From Nocardia sp. NRRL S-836 (GTDB taxonomy: Bacteria > Actinomycetota > Actinomycetes > Mycobacteriales > Pseudonocardiaceae), in contig NZ_LGDY01000142.1 of the NCBI RefSeq assembly GCF_001279525.1, positions 17,235-81,234 on the forward strand: a stretch of 64,000 bases of DNA, written 5' to 3'. Numbering within the stretch: position 1 is the first letter of the stretch; the number at the start of each line of letters is the position of its first letter. The notes beneath the pieces are model-generated. The model saw nothing but the letters and a program-made list of their open reading frames with translations. It had not been told where the DNA came from and did not search any database. A program made the position numbers and the translations under genes. Of this stretch, positions 35,141-44,761 are shown piece by piece.

Positions 35141-35935
35141 TTGACCGTACCTGCGAGGGTCTCACGGCAGAACCCGCGTGCGCTCACGCCACTGGCCGAA
35201 TCCGTCGCCCGGCTGGACGTGGGAACCGAGATCCGTTTCGGCGTTCCCCCTTCGGACTGGACGATCTGCTCGGAGCTGGTGGCCGAGCCCACGCGCTTCG
35301 ACCTGTGGCGCAAGGACCTCGCCGAGTGGCTGGTCGAGCAGTACGGTGAGTCCGACGACCGCGCCACCGCCGGCTACGTGATGGGCTGGTACCTGCACGT
35401 CCCCGGCTACCTGGCGGGCCTGCTGTTCCACACCGCGCGCCGCGTCCCCTCGCTGAAGCCCACCGACGTCGCCTTCCGCATCGCGCCCGACGGCCGCCCC
35501 CACCCGGACGGCCTCGCACTGCTGTCCGACGAGTTCGCCTGCCTGCCCGACGACCCGGCCTCGAACCACCCGGCCGCCACCGTCGTCCCCACCGAGGCCG
35601 CACTCGCAGCCCTGCTCCGCGCCCGCTACGCCGCCCACGCCGCCCAGTTCGTAGCCTCGTTCGGCCAGGTCGTCCGCTTCGGCCGCCGCACCCTCTGGGC
35701 CGTGGCGACGGACATGCTGGAGTACGGCCCGTGGGCCGCGGGCCGGGTCTGCGGCGACGAGGCCGCAGGCGTCACCGACGCCGCACTGATCCTGCCGGAG
35801 AAGCTGGACCCGTTCATCTCCGCTTCGACGCTGCACCTGACGGACGAGGGCTGGAAACGCCACCGCCGGTCGTGCTGCTTCCACTACGTGCTTCCCGACG
35901 CCGAACCCTGCACGGCCTGTCCGCGCACCCGCTGA
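35141..35935 (+). CDS. fhuF: FhuF-like ferric siderophore reductase
   Basis: The 264-residue cytosolic protein ends with the FhuF iron-sulfur motif CC-x10-C-x2-C (Cys245, Cys246, Cys257, Cys260) that binds a [2Fe-2S] cluster. Such proteins reduce Fe(III) in imported siderophores. The N-terminal part matches the IucA/FhuF-like scaffold in length. TTG at 35141 is the only early start in frame. An iron box upstream suggests iron repression, and a siderophore permease operon lies downstream on the opposite strand. Confidence 0.82.
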   Translation: MTVPARVSRQNPRALTPLAESVARLDVGTEIRFGVPPSDWTICSELVAEPTRFDLWRKDLAEWLVEQYGESDDRATAGYVMGWYLHVPGYLAGLLFHTARRVPSLKPTDVAFRIAPDGRPHPDGLALLSDEFACLPDDPASNHPAATVVPTEAALAALLRARYAAHAAQFVASFGQVVRFGRRTLWAVATDMLEYGPWAAGRVCGDEAAGVTDAALILPEKLDPFISASTLHLTDEGWKRHRRSCCFHYVLPDAEPCTACPRTR

Positions 35936-36018
35936 GGGACGCTCCCGCGCCTGCTGGGCCGCTGCCGCAGTCGGTGGGCCGCTCCCACGCCTGGTGGGCC
36001 GCTCCCAGCCTGCTGGGA

Positions 36019-36224
36019 AGGCTCGCGCAGGGGTCCCCCGCGCTGGTGGGCCCCCCGCATCCGAACGTACTCAGCGGGTCTGACAACTTCGAGGGCACGG
36101 CCGCGTCGCCGCGCAGCTGGGCCGACAGTTCTCGCGCGCCTTCGCCAGGCAGGCTCGCGCAGGGGTCCCCCGCGCTGGTGGACCCCCCGCATCCGAACGT
36201 ACTCAGCGGGTCTGACACTTCGAG
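36019..36224. repeat. Two copies of a 74-bp direct repeat
   Basis: Copies at 36019-36092 and 36151-36224 are nearly identical, with the shared core CGCAGGGGTCCCCCGCGCTG and a distal CCGAACGTACTCAGCGGGTCT. They are separated by 58 bp. Confidence 0.85.
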
Positions 36225-36317
36225 CGCACCGCCCGCACCGCCGCCTGATCGAGCCGAAGGCGAGGCGTTTCGGCCTTTCCTCGGGCGGTTCCGCGGTGGG
36301 TGGCTTCCCCGTCTAGC

Positions 36318-36499
36318 GCTCCGATCGTCTGCCGGGCCTGAGGACTCGCTCCTGGATCGCTAAACGGGGAAGACGCCCACCGCAACGCAAGCACCTACGC
36401 AACCGGCAGCCGCTCTACGCAACAGGCGTGCCATCAACCCACGAACCGCGCTGGCCGGCTTCTTTGGGAGTGTCGGGGTCTGGGGCGGAGCCCCAGGAA
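36318..36499 (-). repeat. Mosaic dispersed repeat, copy 2
   Basis: The reverse complement matches copy 1 at 932-1165 over most of its length but lacks the 57-bp palindrome. A further inverted repeat (36304-36318 with 36358-36372) surrounds one end. It lies directly after the siderophore ATPase gene. Confidence 0.8.
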
Positions 36500-36506
36500 C
36501 AGCCCC

Positions 36507-37304
36507 TCACCGCACCCGATGCCGCGACCCGACGGGAACCACCAACGGCGTCCCAGCCACCGGATCCTCCACAACCCGCGCATCCAACCCGAACACGTCC
36601 AACAGCATCCCCTCGGTCAGCACCTCCCCCGGCGCCCCTTGGGCGACGATCCGCCCATCCCGCATAGCCACGATGTTGTCCGCGTACCGCGCCGCCAGGT
36701 TGAGGTCGTGCAGCACCATCACGATCGTCCGCCCCATCGACGCGTGCAGTTCCTGCACGAGGTCGAGGACGTCGATCTGGTGGGCCAGGTCCAGGTACGT
36801 GGTCGGCTCGTCGAGCAGCAGCAGGTCGGTGCCCTGGGCCAGGGCCATCGAGATCCAGGCGCGTTGCCGCTGGCCGCCGGACAGTTCGTCCACGGTCCGC
36901 TCGGCCAGGTCCGAGATGCCGGTCATCTCCAGCGCCGCGTCGACCGCGGCCGCGTCGTCGGACGACCACTGCCGGTACCAGGACTGGTGCGGGTGCCGTC
37001 CGCGGGCCACGAGGTCCGCCACCGTCAGCCCCTCGGGCGCCGACGGGGCCTGGGGCAGCATGCCGAGCACCCGTGCCACCTCGCGGGTGGGCATGGAGTC
37101 GATCGCCTTGCCGTCGAGCAGGACCGCGCCGGAACGGGCGGGCAGCAGTCGTGCGAGTGCGCGCAGCAGGGTGGACTTGCCGCAGCCGTTGGGGCCGATC
37201 ACGGCCGTGACGGTGCCGGCGACGACGGACAGGTCCAGCGTGTCCACGACCAGGCGCTCGCCGTAGCCGACGCACAGCGACGATGCCTCAAGACGCACAT
37301 TCAT
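36507..37304 (-). CDS. Siderophore ABC transporter ATPase
   Basis: The 265-residue FecE/FhuC-type ATPase has Walker A GPNGCGKS, signature LSGGQRQR, Walker B LLLLDEPTTYLD and the switch His in VLHDLN. ATG at 37304 overlaps the permease stop by four bases. Third gene of the iron operon. Confidence 0.92.
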   Translation of the reverse strand: MNVRLEASSLCVGYGERLVVDTLDLSVVAGTVTAVIGPNGCGKSTLLRALARLLPARSGAVLLDGKAIDSMPTREVARVLGMLPQAPSAPEGLTVADLVARGRHPHQSWYRQWSSDDAAAVDAALEMTGISDLAERTVDELSGGQRQRAWISMALAQGTDLLLLDEPTTYLDLAHQIDVLDLVQELHASMGRTIVMVLHDLNLAARYADNIVAMRDGRIVAQGAPGEVLTEGMLLDVFGLDARVVEDPVAGTPLVVPVGSRHRVR

Positions 37305-38353
37305 ACCCGCGCCTCCCGGCGGCTTCGGACCAGCAGGTACATCAGGTAGGGCGCACCGAGCACGGCGGTCACGACGCCGACGGGCAGTTCGATGCGGTAG
37401 ATCGTGCGGGCGACCAGGTCGGACAGCATGACCAGGGCGCCGCCGAGCACCACCGAGCCGAACAGCGGTGGCTGTGCGGTGCCGGCCAGGCGCAGGGCGA
37501 TCTGGGGTGTGGCCAGTGCGACGAACGCGATCGGGCCGGCGGCCGCGGTGGCGACGGAGGCCAGGACGATCGCCACGACGATGAGGAACGAGCGGGCCAG
37601 GTTCACGCGGATGCCCAGGCCGCGGGTGGTCTCGTCGCCGAACTGGAGCGCGCCCAGCACGTGGCCGCCGACCAGCGCGACGGGGACCAGGACGACCAGC
37701 GCGAGGGCCACCGGGACGACGTGCTCCCAGCCGCGGCCGTTGAGCGAGCCGGTGATCCACACCATGGCGCGGCCGGCGTCCTGCACGTCGCCGACGGTGA
37801 GCAGGTAGTGGGTGAAGTTGCCGGCCACGGCGGTGATGCCGATGCCGACGAGCACCATGCGGAAGCCCTCGATGCCCTTGCGCCACGCCAGCGCGTAGAC
37901 CAGCAGGCCCGCGACCAGGCCGCCGAGCAGCCCGGCCAGCGGCACGCCGATCGCGGCGGCGCTGCCGGTCACCACGCCCAGCGAGCCGGTGAACGTGATC
38001 ACCGAAACCGCGCCCGCACCCGCACCCCAGGTGACGCCCAGCAGGTCGGGTGAGGCCAGCGGGTTGCGCACGACCGCCTGGAAGATCGCGCCGGACAGGC
38101 CCAGCGCGCCGCCGACGAGCAGGCCGGTCAGCGCGCGCGGCAGGCGCAGCTCGAACACGACGAACTGGTCTCGGCGGGTGCCGCCGCCCAGCAACGTGTC
38201 GACGACCTGCGCGGCGGTCAGCGGGAAGTCGCCGATCATGATGTCGACGACCAGCAGGGCCGCCAGCACGACCAGCGAGCACGCCACCACGAGCAACGGG
38301 CGGCGGCGGAGCTTGAAGGAGGTGGCCCCGACCCTCAGCGCGGTGGTGGTCAA
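37301..38353 (-). CDS. Siderophore ABC permease (FecCD family), second
   Basis: The 350-residue permease has nine to ten helices with the FecCD patterns VRNPLASPDLLGV and a C-terminal GPIAFVALATPQIAL. The TTG start at 38353 overlaps the stop of the preceding permease by four bases. Confidence 0.88.
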   Translation of the reverse strand: MTTTALRVGATSFKLRRRPLLVVACSLVVLAALLVVDIMIGDFPLTAAQVVDTLLGGGTRRDQFVVFELRLPRALTGLLVGGALGLSGAIFQAVVRNPLASPDLLGVTWGAGAGAVSVITFTGSLGVVTGSAAAIGVPLAGLLGGLVAGLLVYALAWRKGIEGFRMVLVGIGITAVAGNFTHYLLTVGDVQDAGRAMVWITGSLNGRGWEHVVPVALALVVLVPVALVGGHVLGALQFGDETTRGLGIRVNLARSFLIVVAIVLASVATAAAGPIAFVALATPQIALRLAGTAQPPLFGSVVLGGALVMLSDLVARTIYRIELPVGVVTAVLGAPYLMYLLVRSRREARV

Positions 38354-39342
38354 ATCTTCACCAGCCTCTTGCGGCGCACCAGGAAGATGAAGAACGGGGC
38401 GCCGAGCAGCGCCAGCATCACGCCGACCTCCACCTCGGACGGGCGGGCGACCACACGGCCGAGCACGTCGGCGACCAGGATCAGGACCGCACCCACCACC
38501 GCGGAGAACGGCAGGATCCAGCGGTAGTCCGGCCCGGTGAACGCACGCGCCACGTGCGGCACGACGAGACCCACGAACCCGATGGGCCCGCACGCCGCGA
38601 CGGCGCCGCCCACCAGCAGCGTGATGGCGAGGATGCCCAACGAGCGGGTGCGGCTGACCTTCACGCCCAGCGACCGCGCCACGTCCTCGCCGAGCGACAG
38701 CGCGTTGAGCCCCGGCGCGTTGAACGCCGCCACGACCAAGCCGGCCAGCAGGAACGGCAGCACCTGCAGCAGCACCCCGAGGTCACGGCCGGCGATCGCA
38801 CCGACCTGCCAGAACCGGAACGCGTCGAGCGACTGCTGGTCGAGCAGCACGATCGCCGACACCAGGCCGTTCATCAGCGCCGACACCGCGGCACCGGCCA
38901 GCGCCAGCGTGACCGGCGACGGACCGGCCCGCCCCGCCGAGCCGAGCACGAACACCAGCACGCTCGCGACCATCGCACCGGCGAAGGCGAACCAGATGTA
39001 CCCGTACAGCGAGGAGACGCCGAACAGGAAGATCGACAGCACCACGGCCAGCGCCGCGCCGTGCGTGACGCCGAGGATGCCGGGGTCGGCCAGCGGGTTG
39101 CGGGTGTGGCCCTGCATCAACGCGCCGCCGACGCCGAGCGCGATCCCGACCGCGATGCCGATCAGCGTGCGGGGGACGCGGAGCTCGCGGACGACCACGT
39201 CGTCCTCCAGCCCGGTGGGCGTGACCAGCGCGTGCCACACGCCGGAGAGCGGGATCTCCTTCGAGCCGATCGCGATGCTCGCCAGTGCCACGGCGACCAG
39301 CACGACCAGCAGGAAGAGCAGGCCCAGCGACCTACGACCCAA
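38350..39342 (-). CDS. Siderophore ABC permease (FecCD family), first
   Basis: The 330-residue permease has the family motifs TRNPLADPGILGV and GPIGFVGLVVPHVAR, with about nine helices. TTG at 39342 follows AGGAGG at the proper distance. It is the first gene of a three-gene operon; no binding protein is encoded in this window, so one must be elsewhere. Confidence 0.88.
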   Translation of the reverse strand: MGRRSLGLLFLLVVLVAVALASIAIGSKEIPLSGVWHALVTPTGLEDDVVVRELRVPRTLIGIAVGIALGVGGALMQGHTRNPLADPGILGVTHGAALAVVLSIFLFGVSSLYGYIWFAFAGAMVASVLVFVLGSAGRAGPSPVTLALAGAAVSALMNGLVSAIVLLDQQSLDAFRFWQVGAIAGRDLGVLLQVLPFLLAGLVVAAFNAPGLNALSLGEDVARSLGVKVSRTRSLGILAITLLVGGAVAACGPIGFVGLVVPHVARAFTGPDYRWILPFSAVVGAVLILVADVLGRVVARPSEVEVGVMLALLGAPFFIFLVRRKRLVKI

Positions 39343-39367
39343 GGCCCACCCTCCTAGCGCTCACAGG

Positions 39368-39386
39368 AGAGGTAAGCCTAACCGAA
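39368..39386. promoter_or_regulatory. IdeR/DtxR-type iron box of the permease operon
   Basis: AGAGGTAAGCCTAACCGAA matches 14 of 19 bases of the iron-box consensus and lies 26 bases before the first permease start. Confidence 0.75.
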
Positions 39387-39626
39387 CCAGCGGCCGCCTC
39401 CGCCGAGCAGGCCCAGTAGTTCTGATCACTGCGCCGAACTCCGGCACACCCACCGCGAGTAGCACCCGCAGGTCGGAAACGGTGCTGGCGGATCGACGAA
39501 GAATATTCCGGATCAACGTTGCCGGATCAACTAATAAGGTGACCCCGGAACTCGTTTGGATCGCATCGTTCACCCGTGCGGCGACAGACTGTGAACCGCC
39601 CAGTAGTTGAGCAGTCACTCAAATAA

Positions 39627-39666
39627 CACGAAGGGGTTCCGGGAATGCTCCCGGAACCCCTTCGTG
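39627..39666. terminator. Terminator of lsr2
   Basis: Perfect 17-base arms (39627-39643, 39650-39666) with a 6-nt loop lie 12 bases past the lsr2 stop, followed on the minus strand by TTATTT. Confidence 0.85.
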
Positions 39667-39678
39667 CTTTACCGAATT

Positions 39679-40032
39679 TCAGCCCTGCTGGTGGTAGGCG
39701 TCGAGCACCTCTGCCGGGATGCGGCCCCGGTCCGACACCTTCATGCCCTGCTTGCGCGCCCACTCGCGAATGGCCTGGTTCTGCTCACGATCGGCCGATG
39801 CCGGCCGCGCCTTCACGGCCGGGCCGGCCGGACGGCCAGGACCGGTGCGCTTGCGACCACCCGCGCGGCGGGCACCCGCCACGAAGTCGGACAAGGCGTC
39901 CCGCAGTTTGCCCGCATTGCCCGAGGAAAGGTCGATCGTGTAGCTGACACCGTCCAGCCCGAACTCGACGGTCTCCTCCGCAGTGGAGCCGTCCAGGTCG
40001 TCGACGAGGGTCACCGTGACCTTCTGCGCCAT
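39679..40032 (-). CDS. lsr2: Nucleoid protein Lsr2
   Basis: Lsr2 is an H-NS-like xenogeneic silencer that binds AT-rich DNA. The 117-residue protein has the N-terminal dimerisation sheet ([16 protein letters not shown]) and a C-terminal winged AT-hook-like domain with the RGR core ([14 protein letters not shown]). A strong AGGAGG precedes ATG 40032. In mycobacteria it lies between clpC1 and lysS; here the iron module separates it from clpC. Confidence 0.95.
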   Translation of the reverse strand: MAQKVTVTLVDDLDGSTAEETVEFGLDGVSYTIDLSSGNAGKLRDALSDFVAGARRAGGRKRTGPGRPAGPAVKARPASADREQNQAIREWARKQGMKVSDRGRIPAEVLDAYHQQG

Positions 40033-40144
40033 GCGTATCCTCCTGGACCCCGAATGCGCGGTCACCCGCACGCCAACTAATGCCCTGCCGACGCAGGTTA
40101 GCGCACAGGTGCCGCATTGCACCTATCGACATCCGGAAAGTTAC

Positions 40145-41656
40145 TCATTCAGGGCGAACGAGCGGGAACAAGATGGTCTCGCGGATACCCAGTCCGGTCA
40201 GCGCCATCAGCAGCCGATCGATACCCATTCCGACACCACCACTCGGTGGCATTCCGTACTCCAGTGATCGCAGAAAGTCTTCGTCGATCGGCATGGCCTC
40301 GTCGTCACCCGCGGCGGCAAGGCGGGCCTGCGCTTCCAGGCGTTCCCGCTCGATCACCGGGTCCACCAGTTCGGAGTAACCGGTGCCGAGTTCGAATCCG
40401 CGGACGTAGAGATCCCACTTTTCGGCGACACCCGGCTTGCTGCGGTGCTGCCTGGTGAGCGGCGACGTCTCCACCGGGTAGTCCCGCACGAACGTCGGCA
40501 GGTAGAGCGAGTCGCACACCAGGTGCTCCCACAGCTCCTCGACGAGCTTGCCGTGCCCGAACTTGGGGTTGAGCTCCAGTTCGTGGCGGTCACAAAGCTT
40601 GCGCAGCACCTCGGCGGGCGTCTCGGGGGTGATTTCCTCCCCGACCGCCTCGGACAGCGACTCGTAGATGCTGATCGTCCGCCATTCGCCCGACAGGTCG
40701 TACTCCGTGCCGTCGGCGAGGGTGACAATCTGCGAACCTGTCACCGCTTCCGCGGCTTCCTGGATCAGCTCGCGGGTCAGCACGGCGTTGGTGTCATACG
40801 TGGCGTACGCCTCGTAGTACTCCAGCATCGAAAACTCGGGCGAATGAGACGAGTCGACGCCCTCGTTGCGGAAGTTGCGGTTGATCTCGAAGACCTTCTC
40901 GATCCCGCCGACCACACAGCGCTTCAAGTACAGCTCCGGCGCGATGCGCAGGAACAGGTCGATGTCGAGCGCGTTCGAGTGCGTGATGAACGGGCGCGCC
41001 GTCGCACCACCCTGCAGCGTCTGCAACATCGGCGTCTCGACTTCGAGGAAACCACGCCGGTGGAACGAGTCGCGCAGAGAACGGACCACGTTCGCGCGGG
41101 TGCGGACCGTGTCACGGGCCAGCGGGCGCAGGATCAGGTCGACGTAACGCTGGCGAATACGGGTTTCCTCGCCGAGTTCCTTGTGCGCGACGGGAAGCGG
41201 GCGCAACGACTTCGACGTCAGCTGCCACGCGTCGGCCATCACGGAAAGCTCGCCGCGGCGCGAGCTGATGACCTCGCCGTGCACGAAAACGTGGTCACCG
41301 AGGTCGACGTCGGTCTTCCACTCGGAAAGTGCTTCCTCACCCACACCGGCGAGGCTCAGCATCGCCTGCAGTTCGGTGCCGTCCCCTTCGCGCAACGTCG
41401 CGAAGCAGAGCTTTCCGGTGTTGCGCAAGAACATGACCCGCCCGGTCACACCGACGACCTGACCGGTCTGCGTGTCGGGTTCGAGTTCGGGGTGCGCTTC
41501 GCGAATCTCGCGCAACGTGTGCGTGCGCCCGACCTCGACCGGATACGGCTCCTTGCCGGAAGCGAGCAGCCGCGCACGCTTCTCCCGGCGCACGCGCATC
41601 TGCTCGGGCAGGTCTTCTTCGCTGGTCACGGGGTTTTGCTTCGGCTGCTCACTCAC
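40145..41656 (-). CDS. lysS: Lysyl-tRNA synthetase, class II
   Basis: The 503-residue enzyme charges tRNA-Lys. It has an OB-fold anticodon-binding domain (about residues 60-170), motif 2 [14 protein letters not shown] and motif 3 GMGIDRLLM. The GTG at 41656 has a -10 box TACCCT seven bases upstream on the minus strand, so the mRNA is likely leaderless. Confidence 0.95.
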   Translation of the reverse strand: MSEQPKQNPVTSEEDLPEQMRVRREKRARLLASGKEPYPVEVGRTHTLREIREAHPELEPDTQTGQVVGVTGRVMFLRNTGKLCFATLREGDGTELQAMLSLAGVGEEALSEWKTDVDLGDHVFVHGEVISSRRGELSVMADAWQLTSKSLRPLPVAHKELGEETRIRQRYVDLILRPLARDTVRTRANVVRSLRDSFHRRGFLEVETPMLQTLQGGATARPFITHSNALDIDLFLRIAPELYLKRCVVGGIEKVFEINRNFRNEGVDSSHSPEFSMLEYYEAYATYDTNAVLTRELIQEAAEAVTGSQIVTLADGTEYDLSGEWRTISIYESLSEAVGEEITPETPAEVLRKLCDRHELELNPKFGHGKLVEELWEHLVCDSLYLPTFVRDYPVETSPLTRQHRSKPGVAEKWDLYVRGFELGTGYSELVDPVIERERLEAQARLAAAGDDEAMPIDEDFLRSLEYGMPPSGGVGMGIDRLLMALTGLGIRETILFPLVRPE

Positions 41657-41822
41657 GCCGAGAAGGGTACGGAAGGCCGCGGTGTCACAGCGAACCGGAT
41701 ACCCGTTTCACCAGCTCGCCACCGATTCCGGACCGCGGGAACGCACGCGGGGGCGGGCACACGACCCTATGGCGTGACACGGGAAACCCCGACCAGACCA
41801 TTTCGGGCACCGGTCCACTCAC

Positions 41823-41828
41823 TAGGTT
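41823..41828 (+). promoter_or_regulatory. -10 box of the methyltransferase gene
   Basis: TAGGTT is followed by six bases and then the ATG at 41835, giving a leaderless arrangement. Confidence 0.55.
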
Positions 41829-41834
41829 GGACGG

Positions 41835-42587
41835 ATGGATCTACACGCGAGGCGAGCGGACTCGTTCGGCGCGCAGGCGGAGGCCTACGCCGAACACCGG
41901 CCGGACTACCCCTTGGCGGCGATCCGGTGGGCTCTGGAGCCGCTGGTACAGGACAGGCGCTTGGACGTTCTCGACCTCGCCGCCGGCACCGGGAAGCTGA
42001 CCGCGGGACTGGTGGCGGAGGGCCACTGCGTCACAGCCGTGGAGCCCAACGAGCAGATGCTTTCCGAGCTGGTGCGGCGGGTGCACGACGTGCGCGCGTT
42101 GCCGGGGCACGCGGAGCACATCCCGGTGCCCGACCAGACGGTCGACGCCGTGCTGGTGGGGACCGCGTTCCACTGGTTCGACCAGGAGAAGGCGATGCCG
42201 GAGATCGCCCGTGTGCTGCGGCCGGGTGGTGTGGTGGCGGCGATGTGGAACGAGCCGGACACGTCGGTCGAGTGGCTGGCCGAGTTCGAGCGGGTGTCGA
42301 CGAGCAGCGTCCAGACGAGCAAGCAGGACCCCACGGGCATCCTGGCGCACCCGTTGTTCGGTGAGCCCGAACGGCAGGTGTTCCGGCACTCGCAGCACCG
42401 GGACTCGCCGGAGGCGTTCGTGGCGACCGTGAACACCCATTCGCGGCTTCTGGTCGTCAGCGACGAGGAACGCGCGGCCGTCAACGAGAAGATGCTGGCG
42501 TTCCTGCGTTCGCGGCCGGAGACGTCGAACGGGCCGTTCGACGTCCCCATGCTCACGGACGTGACGCGGATGGTCGTCAGCGGCTGA
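41835..42587 (+). CDS. SAM-dependent methyltransferase
   Basis: The 250-residue class I methyltransferase has the SAM motif LDLAAGTGKLT and the following acidic VEPNEQM. UbiE/YcgJ-like sequence suggests a small-molecule acceptor, which is unknown. Its 3' end overlaps the convergent coaX gene by 11 bases. Confidence 0.82.
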   Translation: MDLHARRADSFGAQAEAYAEHRPDYPLAAIRWALEPLVQDRRLDVLDLAAGTGKLTAGLVAEGHCVTAVEPNEQMLSELVRRVHDVRALPGHAEHIPVPDQTVDAVLVGTAFHWFDQEKAMPEIARVLRPGGVVAAMWNEPDTSVEWLAEFERVSTSSVQTSKQDPTGILAHPLFGEPERQVFRHSQHRDSPEAFVATVNTHSRLLVVSDEERAAVNEKMLAFLRSRPETSNGPFDVPMLTDVTRMVVSG

Positions 42588-43368
42588 CGAGGTTGCGCTC
42601 GAAGACGAGCCGCAGCCCCAGCAGGGTCAGGTCGGGCACGTGGTGCGCGATCGTCGAGGACTCCGACACCACCAGCGGCGCCAGGCCACCGGTGGCGATC
42701 ACGGTGACGGGACCGGGATCGGTCTGCTGGAGCTCCTCGGTGATCCGCCGCACCAGCCCGTCCACCTGGCCGACGAACCCGTAGACGATCCCGGACTGCA
42801 GGCACTCCACGGTGTTCTTGCCGATGACGTTGCGCGGGCGGACCAGCTCCACCTTGCGGAGCTGGGCCGCGCGCGCGGCGAGGGCGTCGACGGAGATCTC
42901 GATGCCGGGCGCCAGCGCGCCGCCGAGGAACTCGCCGCGCGACGAGATCACGTCGAGGTTCGTGGACGTGCCGAAGTCGACCACCACGCACGAGGTCGAG
43001 TAGAGGTGGTGCGCGGCCAGCGTGTTGATCACGCGGTCGGAGCCGACCTCCTTCGGGTTGTCCACGAGCAGCGGCACGCCGGTCTTCACGCCCGGCTCCA
43101 CCAGCACCTTCGGCACGCTGTCGTAGTAGCGGCCGAGCATCACCCGCAGCTCGCGCAGCACCGCGGGCACGGTGGACAGCGCGGCGATGCCGGTGATCTT
43201 GTCGGCGTACTCGCCGAGCAGCCCGCGCATGGTCAGCGCGAGCTCGTCAGCGGTCATGCGGGCGTCGGTGCGCATCCGCCAGTCCCGCACGAGCGGCGCG
43301 GAGTCGCCCACGCCGTCGTAGAGACCGAGCACGATGTTGGTGTTGCCGACGTCGATGGCGAGCAGCAC
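42577..43368 (-). CDS. coaX: Type III pantothenate kinase
   Basis: CoaX phosphorylates pantothenate in coenzyme A synthesis. The 263-residue protein starts with the phosphate loop AIDVGNTNIVLG and has the middle motif VDFGTSTNLD. The GTG start overlaps the panD stop by one base, so it ends the panC-panD-coaX transcript. Confidence 0.93.
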   Translation of the reverse strand: MLLAIDVGNTNIVLGLYDGVGDSAPLVRDWRMRTDARMTADELALTMRGLLGEYADKITGIAALSTVPAVLRELRVMLGRYYDSVPKVLVEPGVKTGVPLLVDNPKEVGSDRVINTLAAHHLYSTSCVVVDFGTSTNLDVISSRGEFLGGALAPGIEISVDALAARAAQLRKVELVRPRNVIGKNTVECLQSGIVYGFVGQVDGLVRRITEELQQTDPGPVTVIATGGLAPLVVSESSTIAHHVPDLTLLGLRLVFERNLVSR

Positions 43369-43856
43369 TAGGAGGTCTCCTGCTTCAAGTTCTCGGCCTG
43401 GATCAACGCGTCCAGCGCGGTCGCCTCAACGGTCTCAGACGACGGCGCGCTCGTGGAGCCGTTCACCAGACCGGACCCCTCCGGGGCGTGCGCGGGGTCG
43501 GAGCCGAGGTCGACAACCCTGTTGTCGGCGTCCACGAACACGACGCGCGGCTTGTAGGCGCGCGACTCGGCGTCGTCCATCTGCCCGTAGGCGATGAGGA
43601 TGACGATGTCGCCGGGGTGCACCAGGTGCGCGGCGGCACCGTTGATGCCCAGCACGCCCGTGCCGCGCTCGCCGGGGATGACGTAGGTCTCCAGGCGTGC
43701 GCCGTTGGTGACGTCCACGATGGCGACCTGTTCGCCGGCAAGCAGGTCGGCGGCCTCCATCAGGTCCTCGTCAACGGTCACCGAGCCCACGTAGTGCAGG
43801 TCGGCCTGCGTCACCGTGGCGCGGTGGATCTTGGACTTCAGCATCGTGCGGAACAT
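43368..43856 (-). CDS. panD: Aspartate 1-decarboxylase PanD
   Basis: PanD makes beta-alanine and cleaves itself between Gly24 and Ser25 ([11 protein letters not shown]) to form its pyruvoyl group. The 162-residue protein has a Ser/Glu-rich C-terminal extension beyond the usual 120-140 residues. Ten bases separate it from panC. Confidence 0.94.
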   Translation of the reverse strand: MFRTMLKSKIHRATVTQADLHYVGSVTVDEDLMEAADLLAGEQVAIVDVTNGARLETYVIPGERGTGVLGINGAAAHLVHPGDIVILIAYGQMDDAESRAYKPRVVFVDADNRVVDLGSDPAHAPEGSGLVNGSTSAPSSETVEATALDALIQAENLKQETS

Positions 43857-43866
43857 GTCACTCCCC

Positions 43867-44760
43867 CTACTCGTCGCCCTCGCCGAGCAACACCGCGATG
43901 TTGTCGATCAGGCGGGTGGCACCGACGCGGGCCGCGACGAGCAGCCGGGCGTCACCGTTCTCCGGCGCGGGACCGAGGTCGGGCCCGCGCAGCTCCAGGT
44001 AGTCGAGCCGCACCTCCGGCGTCTGCGCCAGCACGTCGTGCGCGGCCTTGAGCACCGCGTCCGCGCCCTGTGCCGAGACGTGCGCGCCCGCGGTCAGCGC
44101 GGCCGACAGCGTCACGGCGTGCTGGCGCTGCTCGGGCGTCAGGTAGGCGTTGCGCGACGACAGCGCGAGGCCGTCGGGTTCGCGCACGGTCGGCACGCCG
44201 ACGACGTCGAGCGGGAAGTTCAGGTCGCGCGCCATCCGGTGGATGAGCTGCAGCTGCTGGTAGTCCTTCTGCCCGAACACGGCGAACGTGGGCTGCACGA
44301 TGTTGAACAGCTTGGACACCACGGTCAGCACGCCGGCGAAGTGGCCGGGCCGTGACGCGCCCTCCAGCTCGTCGCCCAGCGGACCGGGGTGGACGGTCAC
44401 CTGCGCGGACCCGCCGGGGTACATGTCCTCGGCGGACGGCGCGAAGACCAGGCCGACGCGCTCCTCGCGGCAGATGTCCACATCGGACTCGAACTGGCGG
44501 GGGTAGGAGTCGAGGTCCTCGTTCGCACCGAACTGCAGCGGGTTCACGAAGATCGACACGACGACCACCGTGTTCTGCATGACCTTCGCCTCGCGGATCA
44601 GCTGCCGGTGACCGGCGTGCAGCGCGCCCATCGTCGGCACCAGCGCCACGTTGCGGCCGGCGTTGCGCAGCGCGCGCACCACGCGGTTGAGCCGCGCGGG
44701 ATCGCGGTGCACCGTGACGTCGTCCGGGCGGTAGTCGTCCTTGGTCAGTGGCTTGGTCAC
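43867..44760 (-). CDS. panC: Pantothenate synthetase
   Basis: PanC joins pantoate and beta-alanine with ATP. The 297-residue protein has MGALHAGH (HxGH) and the KMSKS-like LSSRN. One base separates its GTG from the DUF2520 stop. Confidence 0.95.
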   Translation of the reverse strand: MTKPLTKDDYRPDDVTVHRDPARLNRVVRALRNAGRNVALVPTMGALHAGHRQLIREAKVMQNTVVVVSIFVNPLQFGANEDLDSYPRQFESDVDICREERVGLVFAPSAEDMYPGGSAQVTVHPGPLGDELEGASRPGHFAGVLTVVSKLFNIVQPTFAVFGQKDYQQLQLIHRMARDLNFPLDVVGVPTVREPDGLALSSRNAYLTPEQRQHAVTLSAALTAGAHVSAQGADAVLKAAHDVLAQTPEVRLDYLELRGPDLGPAPENGDARLLVAARVGATRLIDNIAVLLGEGDE

Positions 44761-44761
44761 G

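Larger units (their letters stand above)
39343..39678. other. Region before the iron operon
   Basis: This gap holds an iron box, a terminator and no supported gene. An 85-codon frame (39361-39618, minus) overlaps the iron box and is not called. Confidence 0.5.

Noticed and set aside
36019..36224. The duplicated unit as a CRISPR repeat
   Set aside because: Only two 74-bp copies with 58-bp spacing and no cas genes.
39361..39618. An 85-codon frame before the iron operon
   Set aside because: It overlaps the iron box and has no recognisable features.
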